From CAZVNZ01 sp964628515 (GTDB lineage: Bacteria > Bacillota > Clostridia > Christensenellales > Christensenellaceae), in assembly GCA_964628515.1 (NCBI GenBank), contig CAZVNZ010000003.1, positions 62,001-126,000 of the forward strand: a DNA stretch of 64,000 nucleotides, in the 5' to 3' direction. The notes beneath the pieces were generated by a model. It saw only the letters and a list, made by a program, of their open reading frames with translations. It did not search any database and was not told the DNA's origin. Positions 1-8,456 of the stretch are shown here, one piece after another. The first letter of the stretch is position 1; the number at the start of each line of letters is the position of its first letter. Position numbers and translations under genes: made by a program.

Positions 1-115
1 ATCCTTATTAGTTTTTAGACTAATTGTGCATAAGTTTATTGTAAATTTTTACGGATTGTTACTATAATAACATAAAACACCTAAATTTAAAACACAAAAT
101 ATTAAAAAATGAAAG

Positions 116-142
116 GGCAACACAAATAATGTGCTGCCTTTT
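116..142. terminator. hairpin terminator, probably bidirectional
   Basis: Arms at 116-124 and 130-138 pair as GGCA-CACA with TGTG-TGCC, with one A/C mismatch. T residues follow on the plus strand and a T-rich stretch also follows on the minus strand. It lies about 270 bp beyond the end of the CofE-like gene and could also end a gene left of the window. The structure is read by eye. Confidence 0.55.
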
Positions 143-275
143 CCCCACTCTTTTTTTAACAATGTTTAGAAGTAAACTTCAATGTATATTATAACATTGC
201 CTTCTTGGTATAACAATAGCCTTTTTGTAAAATTCCAGACAGTTGCAAGCAATTTGTATCGTAAATAGCAACTTT

Positions 276-396
276 TTTTTGGTATTCCCTTTTTCTTGTT
301 CTTTTATTTTAGAAAAAAGAAAAGAACCAAAAGAAAACCAACTATATCACAAAAAAAGGGGCATTGCCAAAGCAAAACCCCAAAGGAATACCCAAA
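276..396. repeat. small palindromic repeat element with inverted ends
   Basis: The ends carry inverted copies of a GGTATTCC sequence (281-288 and 384-391, the latter as GGAATACC). The interior holds an A/T-rich hairpin (GTTCTTTT against AAAAGAAC) followed by an ACCAAAAGAAAACC tract. A related hairpin plus ACCAAAGAAAACC tract occurs twice between pylT and pylSc on the minus strand. It is non-coding and shaped like a MITE or interspersed palindromic repeat. It occupies most of the otherwise gene-free 1-413 stretch. Confidence 0.45.
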
Positions 397-413
397 ATAC
401 TAACCACTAACAA

Positions 414-1604
414 TCAATCGGAATAATTATCAAAATACCCCTGAATTAAAATAACAGGCGTACCTTTATCCCCGCTGCCCGAAGTTAAATCGCATAAAGA
501 GCCGATTAAATCCGTAAGCCGTCTGGGAGTAGTGCCTTGAGACTCCATAGACCCAACAAGATTATCCCCCTTAGACTTAATATGGTTAGTTATAGCGGTT
601 TTTAGCTCATCACCGCTTAAATTTGCAAATTTATTGTCCGCAAGATATTTTAGCTTAATTTCGTTTGGCTGCCCAATAAGCCCCCTCGTATGTCCGGGAG
701 AAACCACAGGGTCTGCAAGCTCCCAAATTTTACCGATAGGGTCTTTAAAAGCACCGTCGCCGTATACAAGCACCTCTATATTTTTGCCGGTGGCTTTCTT
801 AAACTTGTCTTGCACATTTTGCGCAAATTCGTCGCAATCTCTGGGGAATAGCTTTACACTCTCCTCAGTTGCTTTGTTAGAGCCTAAAAGCCCGTATTTT
901 TCGTTGTATCCGCTACCGTTTATAGATGCGGACATTATGTTTTCCATTGTATAAACCGCCTGCGCACCGTTTGCTTGCAGTTTTCTTTGAGTGCGTTGTC
1001 TTGTGTGAATATCGCAACATAGTACGTGTTTTGTATAATTAAGAATAGTTTTTGCGTGATTGGCAAATATTATTTCTATCTCGCAATTTTCTTCCGCCGC
1101 TAAATTTTGATAATATGCAACGTAATCAATACCAGTAAATTCGTGAATATTATCTCCGAAAAGCGCTCTGTACTTTTTAATATCAAGTACATCGCTGTAT
1201 GGGTTTACGCCCTTCTCCTCAATTAAATCTTCACTAACAAGTTGATTGCCCACTTCGTCCGAAGGATAGCTAAGCATAAGCACAATTTTTTTTGCGCCTC
1301 TTGCAATTCCTCTTAAACAAATACCAAATCTGTTACGGCTTGTAATGGGAAAGATGACGCCTATTGTATTATCGCCGAATTTAGCTTTAATATCTTGTGC
1401 AATATCGTCTACCGAAGCATAATTGTTTTGCGCACGTGCAACTACAGATTCTGTAATACCAACAACGTCCTTGTCGTTTAGGGAAAAGGAATCGCACTTA
1501 GATGCTTCCACTACGGAGTCTACAACTATTTGAGCTAAATCCTCTCCCGGTCTGATAATAGGCGTTCTGATACCTCTTGAAACCGTTCCTACCATTCTTG
1601 ACAT
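414..1604 (-). CDS. CofE-like (coenzyme F420-0 gamma-glutamyl ligase family) protein
   Basis: A 396-residue protein resembling the F420-0:L-glutamate ligase family (COG1478). The N-terminal stretch around residues 12-25 (IRTPIIRPGEDL) and the start of the C-terminal part (VYGDGAFKDPIGKIW) are typical of the family. CofE adds glutamates to coenzyme F420 with GTP. No other F420 biosynthesis gene is visible here, and homologues in Clostridia that probably lack F420 may act on a different acid substrate, so the substrate is left open. The ATG start has GAGGT at good spacing. It is monocistronic in this window and ends in TGA. Confidence 0.65.
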   Translation of the reverse strand: MSRMVGTVSRGIRTPIIRPGEDLAQIVVDSVVEASKCDSFSLNDKDVVGITESVVARAQNNYASVDDIAQDIKAKFGDNTIGVIFPITSRNRFGICLRGIARGAKKIVLMLSYPSDEVGNQLVSEDLIEEKGVNPYSDVLDIKKYRALFGDNIHEFTGIDYVAYYQNLAAEENCEIEIIFANHAKTILNYTKHVLCCDIHTRQRTQRKLQANGAQAVYTMENIMSASINGSGYNEKYGLLGSNKATEESVKLFPRDCDEFAQNVQDKFKKATGKNIEVLVYGDGAFKDPIGKIWELADPVVSPGHTRGLIGQPNEIKLKYLADNKFANLSGDELKTAITNHIKSKGDNLVGSMESQGTTPRRLTDLIGSLCDLTSGSGDKGTPVILIQGYFDNYSD

Positions 1605-1749
1605 TTTATATACCTCAAAAATTTATTTGGTTGCTTTAGCATTTTATCATACTAAAGAAAAACCACGCTATATATTATATATAAATTTTCTACATATAAC
1701 AAGTAAATTTTTCATAAATACACTACTTTTTTGTAGTGATTTTGAGCTT

Positions 1750-3234
1750 TTACTTAATTTTTGGGGTAATAAATGTAGTATTGTGGCTAATACAAGCCAT
1801 TTGTACTGCATTTCTGCCGGATATTAAGGCTGCCGGCAAACCGCCGGGGGGTAGTGTGCGTTGCCCTGCAAAAAATACCCCCTTAGCATTGGCTAATTTG
1901 CATAAATAGCTTGCCGGCGGAGATTGATTGGGCAAAGTTATTTGCATCCACGAGCCTTTGTTGGCGCCTGTGTATCTTTCGTAAGTTAGAGGAGTTGCAA
2001 GGTCCGCAACCTCTATTTTATCCTTGAAATTGGGATGCTTTTCTACTAATATATTACATACTTCATCTATTACCTTTTGCTTTTCCTCTTTGTATGTGCC
2101 ATTTTCTTTGGCTGTTTTCCAAAAATCGTAGCTGTCGCCTAAAAAAGCCATGGTTAGCGCTGTGCAGTTTGGTGGCGCATACTCCTTAATTTGCGAATAA
2201 TTATTAAAAGCAAAATAAGTATGCTTTATACCGCCGCAATCTAAAGGCGTTTTTAGGGCAAACGCAGGAAATTCCTCCACATCGGCTTTAATGCCAAGCC
2301 CTATAAAACAGTTGAGTGAGGGTTTGTCCGTTTTTCTCATTTTTTCCACCCATTCGTCTTTTAGAGGAATATCGAACAAATTATTAAAAGCGGCTATGCT
2401 TTCTTGGGTTATAATTACGCTGTCTGCTTCTAATAACTCTCCGTTAATAATAACACCCAAAACACTTCCGTCCTTAACTTCCACCTTTTGCACTTTGGTG
2501 TTTAAAAGCAACTTGCCCCCCATACCTTCAAATTTATCCGCCATACGCTTTGTAAGAGCAAGAGAGCCGCCCTTAGGATAACCACCGTCATTATTTATTA
2601 AAGTAGCAAGGGTAAAAAGAAGTGCGGTTGCGCCGTATTCCTCGGGTACAACGTTTAAAATTCCCCTTATTCCTTGGTGTTTAAAATTGTTTAAGTAGTC
2701 TTTTACGGATATTTTGTTTAACCTCATCATTGTGGGCATTGCCCTCATCATATTAAGTACAGCTCTTGCACCCATTTTTGTGGGGCAATCCGTTTTTACC
2801 CCTTTAACATCATAAATAGGCATACCTACTTTAGAAATTGCCTTTATATCTTTAACAAGAGCGGAAATTGCTCCCTCGTCCTCCCTTGAAACTTCTAAAA
2901 GCTGATTGTACAACTTGGTTAAATCTCTGTATAAATAAAGGGTTTTTCCTTCGTGCTCGTAAGCAAAAAAGGGGTCGTGATACATAATTTCCGTGTTTGC
3001 GTCAAGCGCCCCTACCTCCTGCCACAACCTGTTTAGTGGAGTGCTTGGGTTGCTTCCCGAAAGCCAATGTATTGCCCCTTCAAACAAATACCCTTTGCGC
3101 TTCCAGCTTGTACACATACCACCGGGTATTGAGTGTCGCTCTGCTATTGTTACGTCAAAACCGCTGTTTTGTGCGTATATTCCGGCTGATAGCCCTGCAA
3201 TTCCGCCACCTACAATCACTATTTTTTTGCTCAT
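1750..3234 (-). CDS. phytoene-dehydrogenase-like FAD-dependent oxidoreductase
   Basis: A 494-residue flavoprotein of the CrtI/COG1233 amine-oxidase-like family. The N-terminal dinucleotide-binding motif GGGIAGLSAGIYA sits at residues 8-20, followed by the ERHSIPGG FAD-binding segment. The C-terminal FVGQRTLPPGGLPAA-type region (here FFAGQRTLPPGG) is also a family hallmark. In Clostridia such proteins are usually not carotenoid enzymes and the substrate is unknown. Its start overlaps the stop of the TetR gene by 4 nt (ATGA), so the two are co-transcribed and translationally coupled. An AAAGGAG ribosome binding site precedes the ATG. Confidence 0.75.
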   Translation of the reverse strand: MSKKIVIVGGGIAGLSAGIYAQNSGFDVTIAERHSIPGGMCTSWKRKGYLFEGAIHWLSGSNPSTPLNRLWQEVGALDANTEIMYHDPFFAYEHEGKTLYLYRDLTKLYNQLLEVSREDEGAISALVKDIKAISKVGMPIYDVKGVKTDCPTKMGARAVLNMMRAMPTMMRLNKISVKDYLNNFKHQGIRGILNVVPEEYGATALLFTLATLINNDGGYPKGGSLALTKRMADKFEGMGGKLLLNTKVQKVEVKDGSVLGVIINGELLEADSVIITQESIAAFNNLFDIPLKDEWVEKMRKTDKPSLNCFIGLGIKADVEEFPAFALKTPLDCGGIKHTYFAFNNYSQIKEYAPPNCTALTMAFLGDSYDFWKTAKENGTYKEEKQKVIDEVCNILVEKHPNFKDKIEVADLATPLTYERYTGANKGSWMQITLPNQSPPASYLCKLANAKGVFFAGQRTLPPGGLPAALISGRNAVQMACISHNTTFITPKIK

Positions 3235-3821
3235 AAATATTTCTCCTTTAATAAAATCCTTGAAAGCATTTGGGGTTTAAAAACCTGATTAATGCCTGTA
3301 ACCACGTATCCGCACATGCCCTGCACCGCACTCCAATAGGTAAGGGAGAGCAAATGCGCCTCTCCTAAAACTACACTGCCTTCCCCTTGCCCTCGGGTGA
3401 TGATTTGCGCCAAACTAACAATGGGGGAACTTACTAAATCATCATTGTAAGAAAATTTACCGCTTAAACCTACTTGTAGCATAAACATAAAATTAAGTCT
3501 GCCTATGTGGCTTTGTTGCAACATATCGCACATAATTTCAGAAAGATAGGTAATTTTGCTTACAGCATCTAAATTACTTTGGGCAAGCTCCATTATGGAT
3601 GATGATGATATTTGCATGGCGTTATTCACCAAACTATGTATTAGTTGGTCTTTAGAGGTGTAGTGGCTGTAAATCAGCCCTTGACTAATGCCTGCATTTG
3701 TTGCAATTTCTTTTATGGTTATACTTAAACCTTTGCGTGCAAATAGCTCTAAAGCGCTGTTTTCTATTAGGTTTTTGGTTTTTAACTTCATTTCTTCAAA
3801 ACTTTCTTTACTTCGTGGCAT
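3231..3821 (-). CDS. TetR-family transcriptional regulator
   Basis: A 196-residue protein with an N-terminal helix-turn-helix (residues about 15-60, including IKEIATNAGISQGLIYSHY) typical of TetR/AcrR. The C-terminal ligand-binding part is divergent. It is the first gene of a two-gene operon with the downstream oxidoreductase. A near-perfect palindrome lies just downstream of the -10 box of its own promoter, so it probably represses itself and the oxidoreductase gene until a ligand binds. The ligand is unknown. Confidence 0.88.
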   Translation of the reverse strand: MPRSKESFEEMKLKTKNLIENSALELFARKGLSITIKEIATNAGISQGLIYSHYTSKDQLIHSLVNNAMQISSSSIMELAQSNLDAVSKITYLSEIMCDMLQQSHIGRLNFMFMLQVGLSGKFSYNDDLVSSPIVSLAQIITRGQGEGSVVLGEAHLLSLTYWSAVQGMCGYVVTGINQVFKPQMLSRILLKEKYL

Positions 3822-3838
3822 AGGCTGCCTCCTTTTTA

Positions 3839-3886
3839 TTGAGTAAACGTTTATTCAATTATAAAACCAACACAAAAAAATGTCAA
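3839..3886 (-). promoter_or_regulatory. tetR promoter and operator palindrome
   Basis: On the minus strand a TTGACA -35 (3881-3886) and TATAAT -10 (3858-3863) are separated by 17 bp. A 20-bp palindrome, TTGAGTAAACGTTTATTCAA, with one mismatched pair, lies at 3839-3858 at the expected transcription start. This is the usual geometry for autorepression by a TetR protein. Confidence 0.75.
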
Positions 3887-3947
3887 CACTTTAATATTTT
3901 TTTTATGTATGATATTATAGGTGTATTAGTTTACGGAGGAAAAAGTG

Positions 3948-4943
3948 ATGATTAAATACGCAACCATAGGTACAAGTTGGATAACGGAGGAGTTTATTTT
4001 AGGCACTTTGCCCCTACCCGACATAAAACTTTGTGGGGTGTATTCAAGAAACATAGAAAATGCAAGAAAGTTTGCCTCACCTTACGGTAGCGATATTTTA
4101 GTGTGGGACGATATACAAGCCCTTTTAAAAAGCGAAATAGACGTAGTATACATAGCAAGCCCCAACAGTTTGCATTACGAGCAAAGCAAGTTATGTTTGC
4201 AATCAAAAAAGCACGTAATATGCGAAAAATCCATTACCGTTACGCCAAAGCAACTCAAAGAATTGCAAAAGCTTGCAGAAAAAAACGGCGTAATATATAT
4301 GGAAGCAATTATGACTATGCATCAACCCCAAAGAAAAATACTACTAAACGCCCTTGGGGAAATTGGCAAGATTTCTTCCGTAAGGCTGGATTTTGCCAAG
4401 ACTTCTTCTAAATATAATGATTTTATTTCGGGCAAGAATCCAAATATTTTCAACCCTAAGTTTGCTACGGGCTGTTTAATGGATATGGGTGTGTATTGCG
4501 TATACGGTGCGGTGGCGCTTTTTGGTGTACCTTTAGACACCCAAACCTATTTTGGTAGATTAAATTCGGGTATAGACGGTTTTCTTACAAGCATTTTTAT
4601 TTACAGAGATAAGCAGGTGGTACTGACATCATCAAAGGTAAGTATGGGGGGTATAGGCTCGGAAATTGGGGGAGAGTGGGGGAGCATTATCATAGATAAT
4701 ATCTCGCAATTGACAGGGATGCGTATTTTATTTAAGGATGGTACCACAAAGGAAATTTTTGGAGATATGCCAAAAAGTGAATTAATGGGAAACCAGGCAA
4801 AATCTTTTTGCAATTATATAAATAATTACGAGGAGTACCGCAAGGAATATTTGTATTTTAACAAAACGGCGCTAAACGTAAGCACGCTAATGGAAAAAAT
4901 GCGGTATCAAGGGGGGTTGCGCTTTAGTGAGGACACAAAGTAA
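3948..4943 (+). CDS. Gfo/Idh/MocA-family oxidoreductase
   Basis: A 331-residue NAD(P)-dependent oxidoreductase. The N-terminal Rossmann part covers about residues 1-115 and includes the DVVYIASPNSLHYEQ segment and the ICEKSITV motif that carries the catalytic-type lysine of this family. The C-terminal part is the alpha/beta substrate domain. The substrate is probably a sugar or cyclitol derivative but cannot be told from sequence. The ATG at 3948 fits the GGAGG site better (8 nt) than the GTG three bases upstream. Its 3' end overlaps the convergent membrane-protein gene by 37 nt. Confidence 0.8.
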   Translation: MIKYATIGTSWITEEFILGTLPLPDIKLCGVYSRNIENARKFASPYGSDILVWDDIQALLKSEIDVVYIASPNSLHYEQSKLCLQSKKHVICEKSITVTPKQLKELQKLAEKNGVIYMEAIMTMHQPQRKILLNALGEIGKISSVRLDFAKTSSKYNDFISGKNPNIFNPKFATGCLMDMGVYCVYGAVALFGVPLDTQTYFGRLNSGIDGFLTSIFIYRDKQVVLTSSKVSMGGIGSEIGGEWGSIIIDNISQLTGMRILFKDGTTKEIFGDMPKSELMGNQAKSFCNYINNYEEYRKEYLYFNKTALNVSTLMEKMRYQGGLRFSEDTK

Positions 4944-5473
4944 TAAAGGTACACACAAGTTAGGGCAACGCATACAATTTCCGTTATGCTTGCCGCCCCA
5001 AAAACTGCGCTAAGTGCTATTGCCGTGCAAATAAGAAATATTACAATATTTAAGGTTTTTCTAAAAATAATTTGGTTTTGAAATCTAAAGGCAAAGGGCA
5101 ACAGTATTAAAGTAAGCCCCACTCCGAATGCAGAAAATTGAGCAAGCAACACATGCAAACGTGCCATGTCGTAATACTCCACGGGTATGTAGGGCAGGAG
5201 GTTTCCTATTATCATAACAACACCGCTTAAACAGGCAATCAATCTTACGGCAACATTTTTTAATTTGGAATAGCTAAGTATATACCACACACCAAAGGCA
5301 AAATAGGCACAAAAAACTAAAGACCACACAATAAGCTGTATATACCCACCCTGTATTTGAGTAGCTTTTTGGGAAAAAGAAACAGAAAAAACATTACTGT
5401 TTGCCCCTGTAATTAGGGTGTAGACCGGCATCACTATAAAAGAAAATAAACCAAAAATAATTTGCTTTTTCAT
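4907..5473 (-). CDS. integral membrane protein of unknown function
   Basis: A 188-residue hydrophobic protein with about six predicted membrane segments (residues roughly 5-22, 44-66, 77-95, 108-128, 140-158 and 162-182). No catalytic motif is visible and I do not recognise the family with confidence; the arrangement resembles small DUF998-like proteins. It is convergent with and overlaps the 3' end of the Gfo/Idh/MocA gene, which is unusual but leaves both frames intact. The ribosome binding site is weak. Confidence 0.6.
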   Translation of the reverse strand: MKKQIIFGLFSFIVMPVYTLITGANSNVFSVSFSQKATQIQGGYIQLIVWSLVFCAYFAFGVWYILSYSKLKNVAVRLIACLSGVVMIIGNLLPYIPVEYYDMARLHVLLAQFSAFGVGLTLILLPFAFRFQNQIIFRKTLNIVIFLICTAIALSAVFGAASITEIVCVALTCVYLYYFVSSLKRNPP

Positions 5474-5549
5474 AGTTTTGATTATATCATAGGTTTTTTG
5501 GGTTGGGTAGGGTAGAATTGCTTAAGATAGTGGTAGCCTAAACAATTTA

Positions 5550-5578
5550 TTGAAATCCAAACAAAATTCCTGTATAAT
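5550..5578 (+). promoter_or_regulatory. promoter of the Mef-type efflux gene
   Basis: TTGAAA (5550-5555) and TATAAT (5573-5578) are separated by exactly 17 bp. Transcription would begin near 5585, giving a leader of about 130 nt that contains a leader peptide and a hairpin before the efflux gene. Confidence 0.75.
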
Positions 5579-5611
5579 TACCTTAAATCTATAAACTGTA
5601 AGAGGTGTGGA

Positions 5612-5638
5612 ATGTTAGCTTACATACGTATCAGATAA
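5612..5638 (+). CDS. leader peptide MLAYIRIR upstream of the efflux gene
   Basis: An 8-codon open frame with its own AAGAGGTG ribosome binding site, ending in TAA, placed between the promoter and a hairpin ahead of the Mef-type pump. It ends in Arg-Ile-Arg. The pattern of basic residue, any residue, basic residue (+X+) is the known macrolide-dependent ribosome arrest motif (for example the MRLR of ErmDL). The likely role is drug-induced stalling that remodels the downstream hairpin and switches on the pump. The arrest itself is inferred. Confidence 0.6.
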   Translation: MLAYIRIR

Positions 5639-5658
5639 ATAAAAAACAAAGTAATTCG

Positions 5659-5690
5659 GCAGTTTTACTAAAAAGTAACTGCGTTTGTTT
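5659..5690 (+). terminator. attenuator hairpin between leader peptide and efflux gene
   Basis: GCAGTT-ACT pairs with AGTAACTGC (with a two-T bulge) at 5659-5682, followed by the T-rich GTTTGTTT. The sequence AAACAAA at 5644-5650 can also pair with TTTGTTT at 5684-5690, giving an alternative, longer fold. This is the usual layout of a transcription attenuator controlled by a stalled ribosome on a leader peptide. Confidence 0.55.
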
Positions 5691-5717
5691 ATGTGTTTAA
5701 ATTTAAGAGGTACAAGT

Positions 5718-6908
5718 ATGTTAAGCAAATTTTTTGCCATTTGGGGTGGACAGGCGGTCTCCCTTGTAACGAGTGCCATTTTGCAATATGCAATTATATG
5801 GTACTTAACTATGAAAACTCAGTCTGCATTAATGCTGTCGGTAGCTATGATAGTGGCGTTTTTGCCCCAAGGAATATTAGGTATTTTTATTGGGGTGCTA
5901 ATAGATAGGCTAAACAGAAAAACTATTATGATAGTGTCTGATTTACTAATTGCCGCCTCGAGTTTGGTGCTTGCGGTTGTGGCAATTTACACCGAGCTAC
6001 CTATTTGGTTGATATTTGCCGTACTTGCGGTAAGAAGTGTGGGTACAGCCTTTCATGCACCGTCTCTAAATGCGGTAACACCGCTAATAGTGCCGGAAAA
6101 TATGCTTATAAAGTGCGCAGGGTACAGTCAGTCATTACAGTCCGTAAGTTTTATTTTAAGCCCGGCTATTGCGGCGGTATTGTTTTCTGTGTGGCCTCTT
6201 TATGCTATAATATTGTTAGATGTTGTAGGAGCGGTGTGCGCAAGCGGTATTTTAGCCTTTATTAAAATACCCAAACCAGAAAAAAAGGAAACCAAAACGG
6301 CTTTTTTGTCCGAATTAAAAGAGGGTTTGGTTGCGGTAAAAGAGCAAAAAGCGGTGTTTGTGCTACTTATAATAGGCTCTCTTTATATGCTGTTGCTAAT
6401 GCCTGTAAGTGCAATGTTTCCTTTAATTACCCTGTCTCATTTTGGAGGTACAACAATGCAGGCAGGTATTGTGGAAAGTGTTTTTGCGGTGGGTATGCTT
6501 GTGGGCGGAATACTCCTTGGCATATGGAAGGGCTTTAAAAATAAGTTTACCACCATTACGCTTTCTGTATTAATTATGGGCGCAACCGTGGTTTTTTCCG
6601 GTATGCTCACCCCACAAATGTATATAGCTTTTGTGGTACTAAGCGGTATTATGGGGCTTTCCACACCGCTGTATTCGGGGATACAAACGGCGCTTATTCA
6701 AGAAAAAATTAAGCCGGAGCATTTAGGCAGGGTGTTTTCCTTGTTTGGGAGCATACTAACCTTAATAACTCCTATTGCCCTTGGAATTTCCGGCGTTTTT
6801 GGCGATACAATAGGGGTGGCAAACTGGTTTTTTGTTTCGGGAATTTTAATGGTGATGTTGGGGGTTGGCATGTTATTTATGCCTAAGGCTAAAAAACATT
6901 TTGGGTAA
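5718..6908 (+). CDS. Mef-type MFS efflux pump (macrolide efflux family)
   Basis: A 396-residue, 12-helix major facilitator protein. The N-terminus (KFFAIWGGQAVSLVTSAIL), AFHAPSLNAVTPL, KCAGYSQSLQS and YSGIQTALIQEKIKPEHLG are strikingly close to the MefA macrolide efflux proteins of streptococci, beyond generic MFS similarity. The loop LIDRLNRK corresponds to MFS motif A. The ATG at 5718 is preferred over the upstream in-frame ATG because AAGAGG lies at the right distance. The promoter, leader peptide and attenuator upstream suggest induction by a ribosome-targeting drug. The PAP2 gene follows 12 nt downstream. Confidence 0.85.
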   Translation: MLSKFFAIWGGQAVSLVTSAILQYAIIWYLTMKTQSALMLSVAMIVAFLPQGILGIFIGVLIDRLNRKTIMIVSDLLIAASSLVLAVVAIYTELPIWLIFAVLAVRSVGTAFHAPSLNAVTPLIVPENMLIKCAGYSQSLQSVSFILSPAIAAVLFSVWPLYAIILLDVVGAVCASGILAFIKIPKPEKKETKTAFLSELKEGLVAVKEQKAVFVLLIIGSLYMLLLMPVSAMFPLITLSHFGGTTMQAGIVESVFAVGMLVGGILLGIWKGFKNKFTTITLSVLIMGATVVFSGMLTPQMYIAFVVLSGIMGLSTPLYSGIQTALIQEKIKPEHLGRVFSLFGSILTLITPIALGISGVFGDTIGVANWFFVSGILMVMLGVGMLFMPKAKKHFG

Positions 6909-6920
6909 AAGGGAGTATAC

Positions 6921-7775
6921 ATGCTAAATAAAAGCTATAAAAGTTATTATATAGGGGTTTTTGTTGTCTGTGGAGTGCTACTTGTATTAGGCGGTTTTTT
7001 TGACTTCCGGCTAACAAATGCCCTGTATAATCCTGCGCCTACTTGGGAGACCTTACTTGCCGGCTTAGGAGGGCTACCCATTTATTTTGCCCTGCCTATG
7101 TTTAGCGCAATGGTAATATTTAGCGCAACTTACAGCAATAATATTTTTAAAATAAGCAAAAATAAGCTATTGTGGAAAATAGTGGGTTTTGTGGGGCTGG
7201 TGTTTTCTTATGCCTTTTTGTTTTTACATGCGCAAATGGATTTTAAAGCTATTTTTATTGGTGATGATATTCTTGCACCTATAATAATTACAGTAACAAT
7301 AGGCACGGTGAGTACCTACCTGCTTTATAAAAGCTTAAAGGAGAGCACAAGGGAAAAACTTTATATTATAACTCGCTTTTTTATTGTGTATTGCATAATT
7401 GCGGTGGTTGTTGCCTTGCTTTTAAAGGAAATTTTCGGCAGAGTGAGGTACGAAGATATTTTACAGGGCGGTACTTTTACAAATTGGTTTAACCCCACCT
7501 TTTTTGGAGGGGGCTCATCCTTTCCGTCGGGGCATACAACAAGTGGGTGCGGAGCGTTTGTGCTCCTTTTGGTGCCTTATATATTTTCTTCTCAGGCAAA
7601 AAATAAGGGTATTTGGTTTGCGGTAAGTATTGTAATAATAATACTTGTAGGAGCAGGCAGAATACTTGTAGGCAAGCATTTTTTAAGTGATGTAACAGCA
7701 GCTGTGGCAATTACTTTAACTATTTTTATTGCACTTTCGTCGTGGTTTGATAAACGAGGCTTGTTCAAATATTAA
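6921..7775 (+). CDS. PAP2-family membrane phosphatase
   Basis: A 284-residue membrane protein with about six to seven segments and the three-part acid phosphatase signature near its C-terminus: KEIFGRVR (motif 1, with V in place of the usual P after R), PSGHTTSG (motif 2) and RILVGKHFLSDV (motif 3). Such enzymes hydrolyse lipid phosphates or undecaprenyl pyrophosphate at the outer membrane face. It starts 12 nt after the Mef-type gene with a GGGAG site, so it is probably in the same transcript. The substrate is not defined. Confidence 0.8.
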   Translation: MLNKSYKSYYIGVFVVCGVLLVLGGFFDFRLTNALYNPAPTWETLLAGLGGLPIYFALPMFSAMVIFSATYSNNIFKISKNKLLWKIVGFVGLVFSYAFLFLHAQMDFKAIFIGDDILAPIIITVTIGTVSTYLLYKSLKESTREKLYIITRFFIVYCIIAVVVALLLKEIFGRVRYEDILQGGTFTNWFNPTFFGGGSSFPSGHTTSGCGAFVLLLVPYIFSSQAKNKGIWFAVSIVIIILVGAGRILVGKHFLSDVTAAVAITLTIFIALSSWFDKRGLFKY

Positions 7776-7857
7776 GAAAATCTTTCGTTTTTGTAATACT
7801 TTTGTTTAATTTTCATCTATTATACTAAAAAGCAAATAAAGTATAGAGGTGAAAATA

Positions 7858-8451
7858 ATGGAAAACAGCAATAAAAAAATTATTAACGCAGGATTATTCG
7901 TAGTTGCAGGTTTGTATATTATTTTTCTGATAAGAATAATTTTATTTAAAAACGATGGGCTATATCCCGATATGCGTTACAATTTCTTGCCTGTAAGTTT
8001 TGCTTTGGATATTTATATGGAAAATGCAAGCTTAATTACAATACTTAAAAATGTTATTGGAAATGTTATACTCTTTATGCCTTTAGGTATGCTACTACCC
8101 CTAACATTTAGGGGAGTAACCCTTAAAAAAGCGGTAATTACAGGATTTTTACTTAGCCTAACCTTCGAGACAATACAGCTTTTTACCCGTCTTGGAATAG
8201 GCGATGTGGACGATGTTATACTAAACACCTTAGGTTGTACCATAGGTTATGGGTTGGGTATATCCGTGCTTGCCAAAAACAAACTAAAAAGCAAATCGGT
8301 TATACTAACGGGAATTACGGTTTTAGGGCTTGCTTGCGGTATTGTGCACTATCAACTAAAGGCAGAAAGCTACCAAAAATCTATGGCAGTAAATGACTAT
8401 ACCCAAATTACAGGTAGTGCAACAGCAAGTATTAAGGTAAAAAGCAATTAA
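7858..8451 (+). CDS. VanZ-like family membrane protein
   Basis: A 197-residue membrane protein of the VanZ-like family. It has an N-terminal segment (residues about 10-28), then the family pattern NVIGNVILFMPLGMLLPL and SLTFETIQLFTRLGIGDVDDVILNTLGCTIGYGLG. The family is named after a teicoplanin-resistance protein but its biochemical role is not established. The ATG at 7858, 8 nt after AGAGG, fits better than the GTG at 7849. It ends against the convergent signalling operon. Confidence 0.82.
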   Translation: MENSNKKIINAGLFVVAGLYIIFLIRIILFKNDGLYPDMRYNFLPVSFALDIYMENASLITILKNVIGNVILFMPLGMLLPLTFRGVTLKKAVITGFLLSLTFETIQLFTRLGIGDVDDVILNTLGCTIGYGLGISVLAKNKLKSKSVILTGITVLGLACGIVHYQLKAESYQKSMAVNDYTQITGSATASIKVKSN

Positions 8452-8456
8452 AACAG

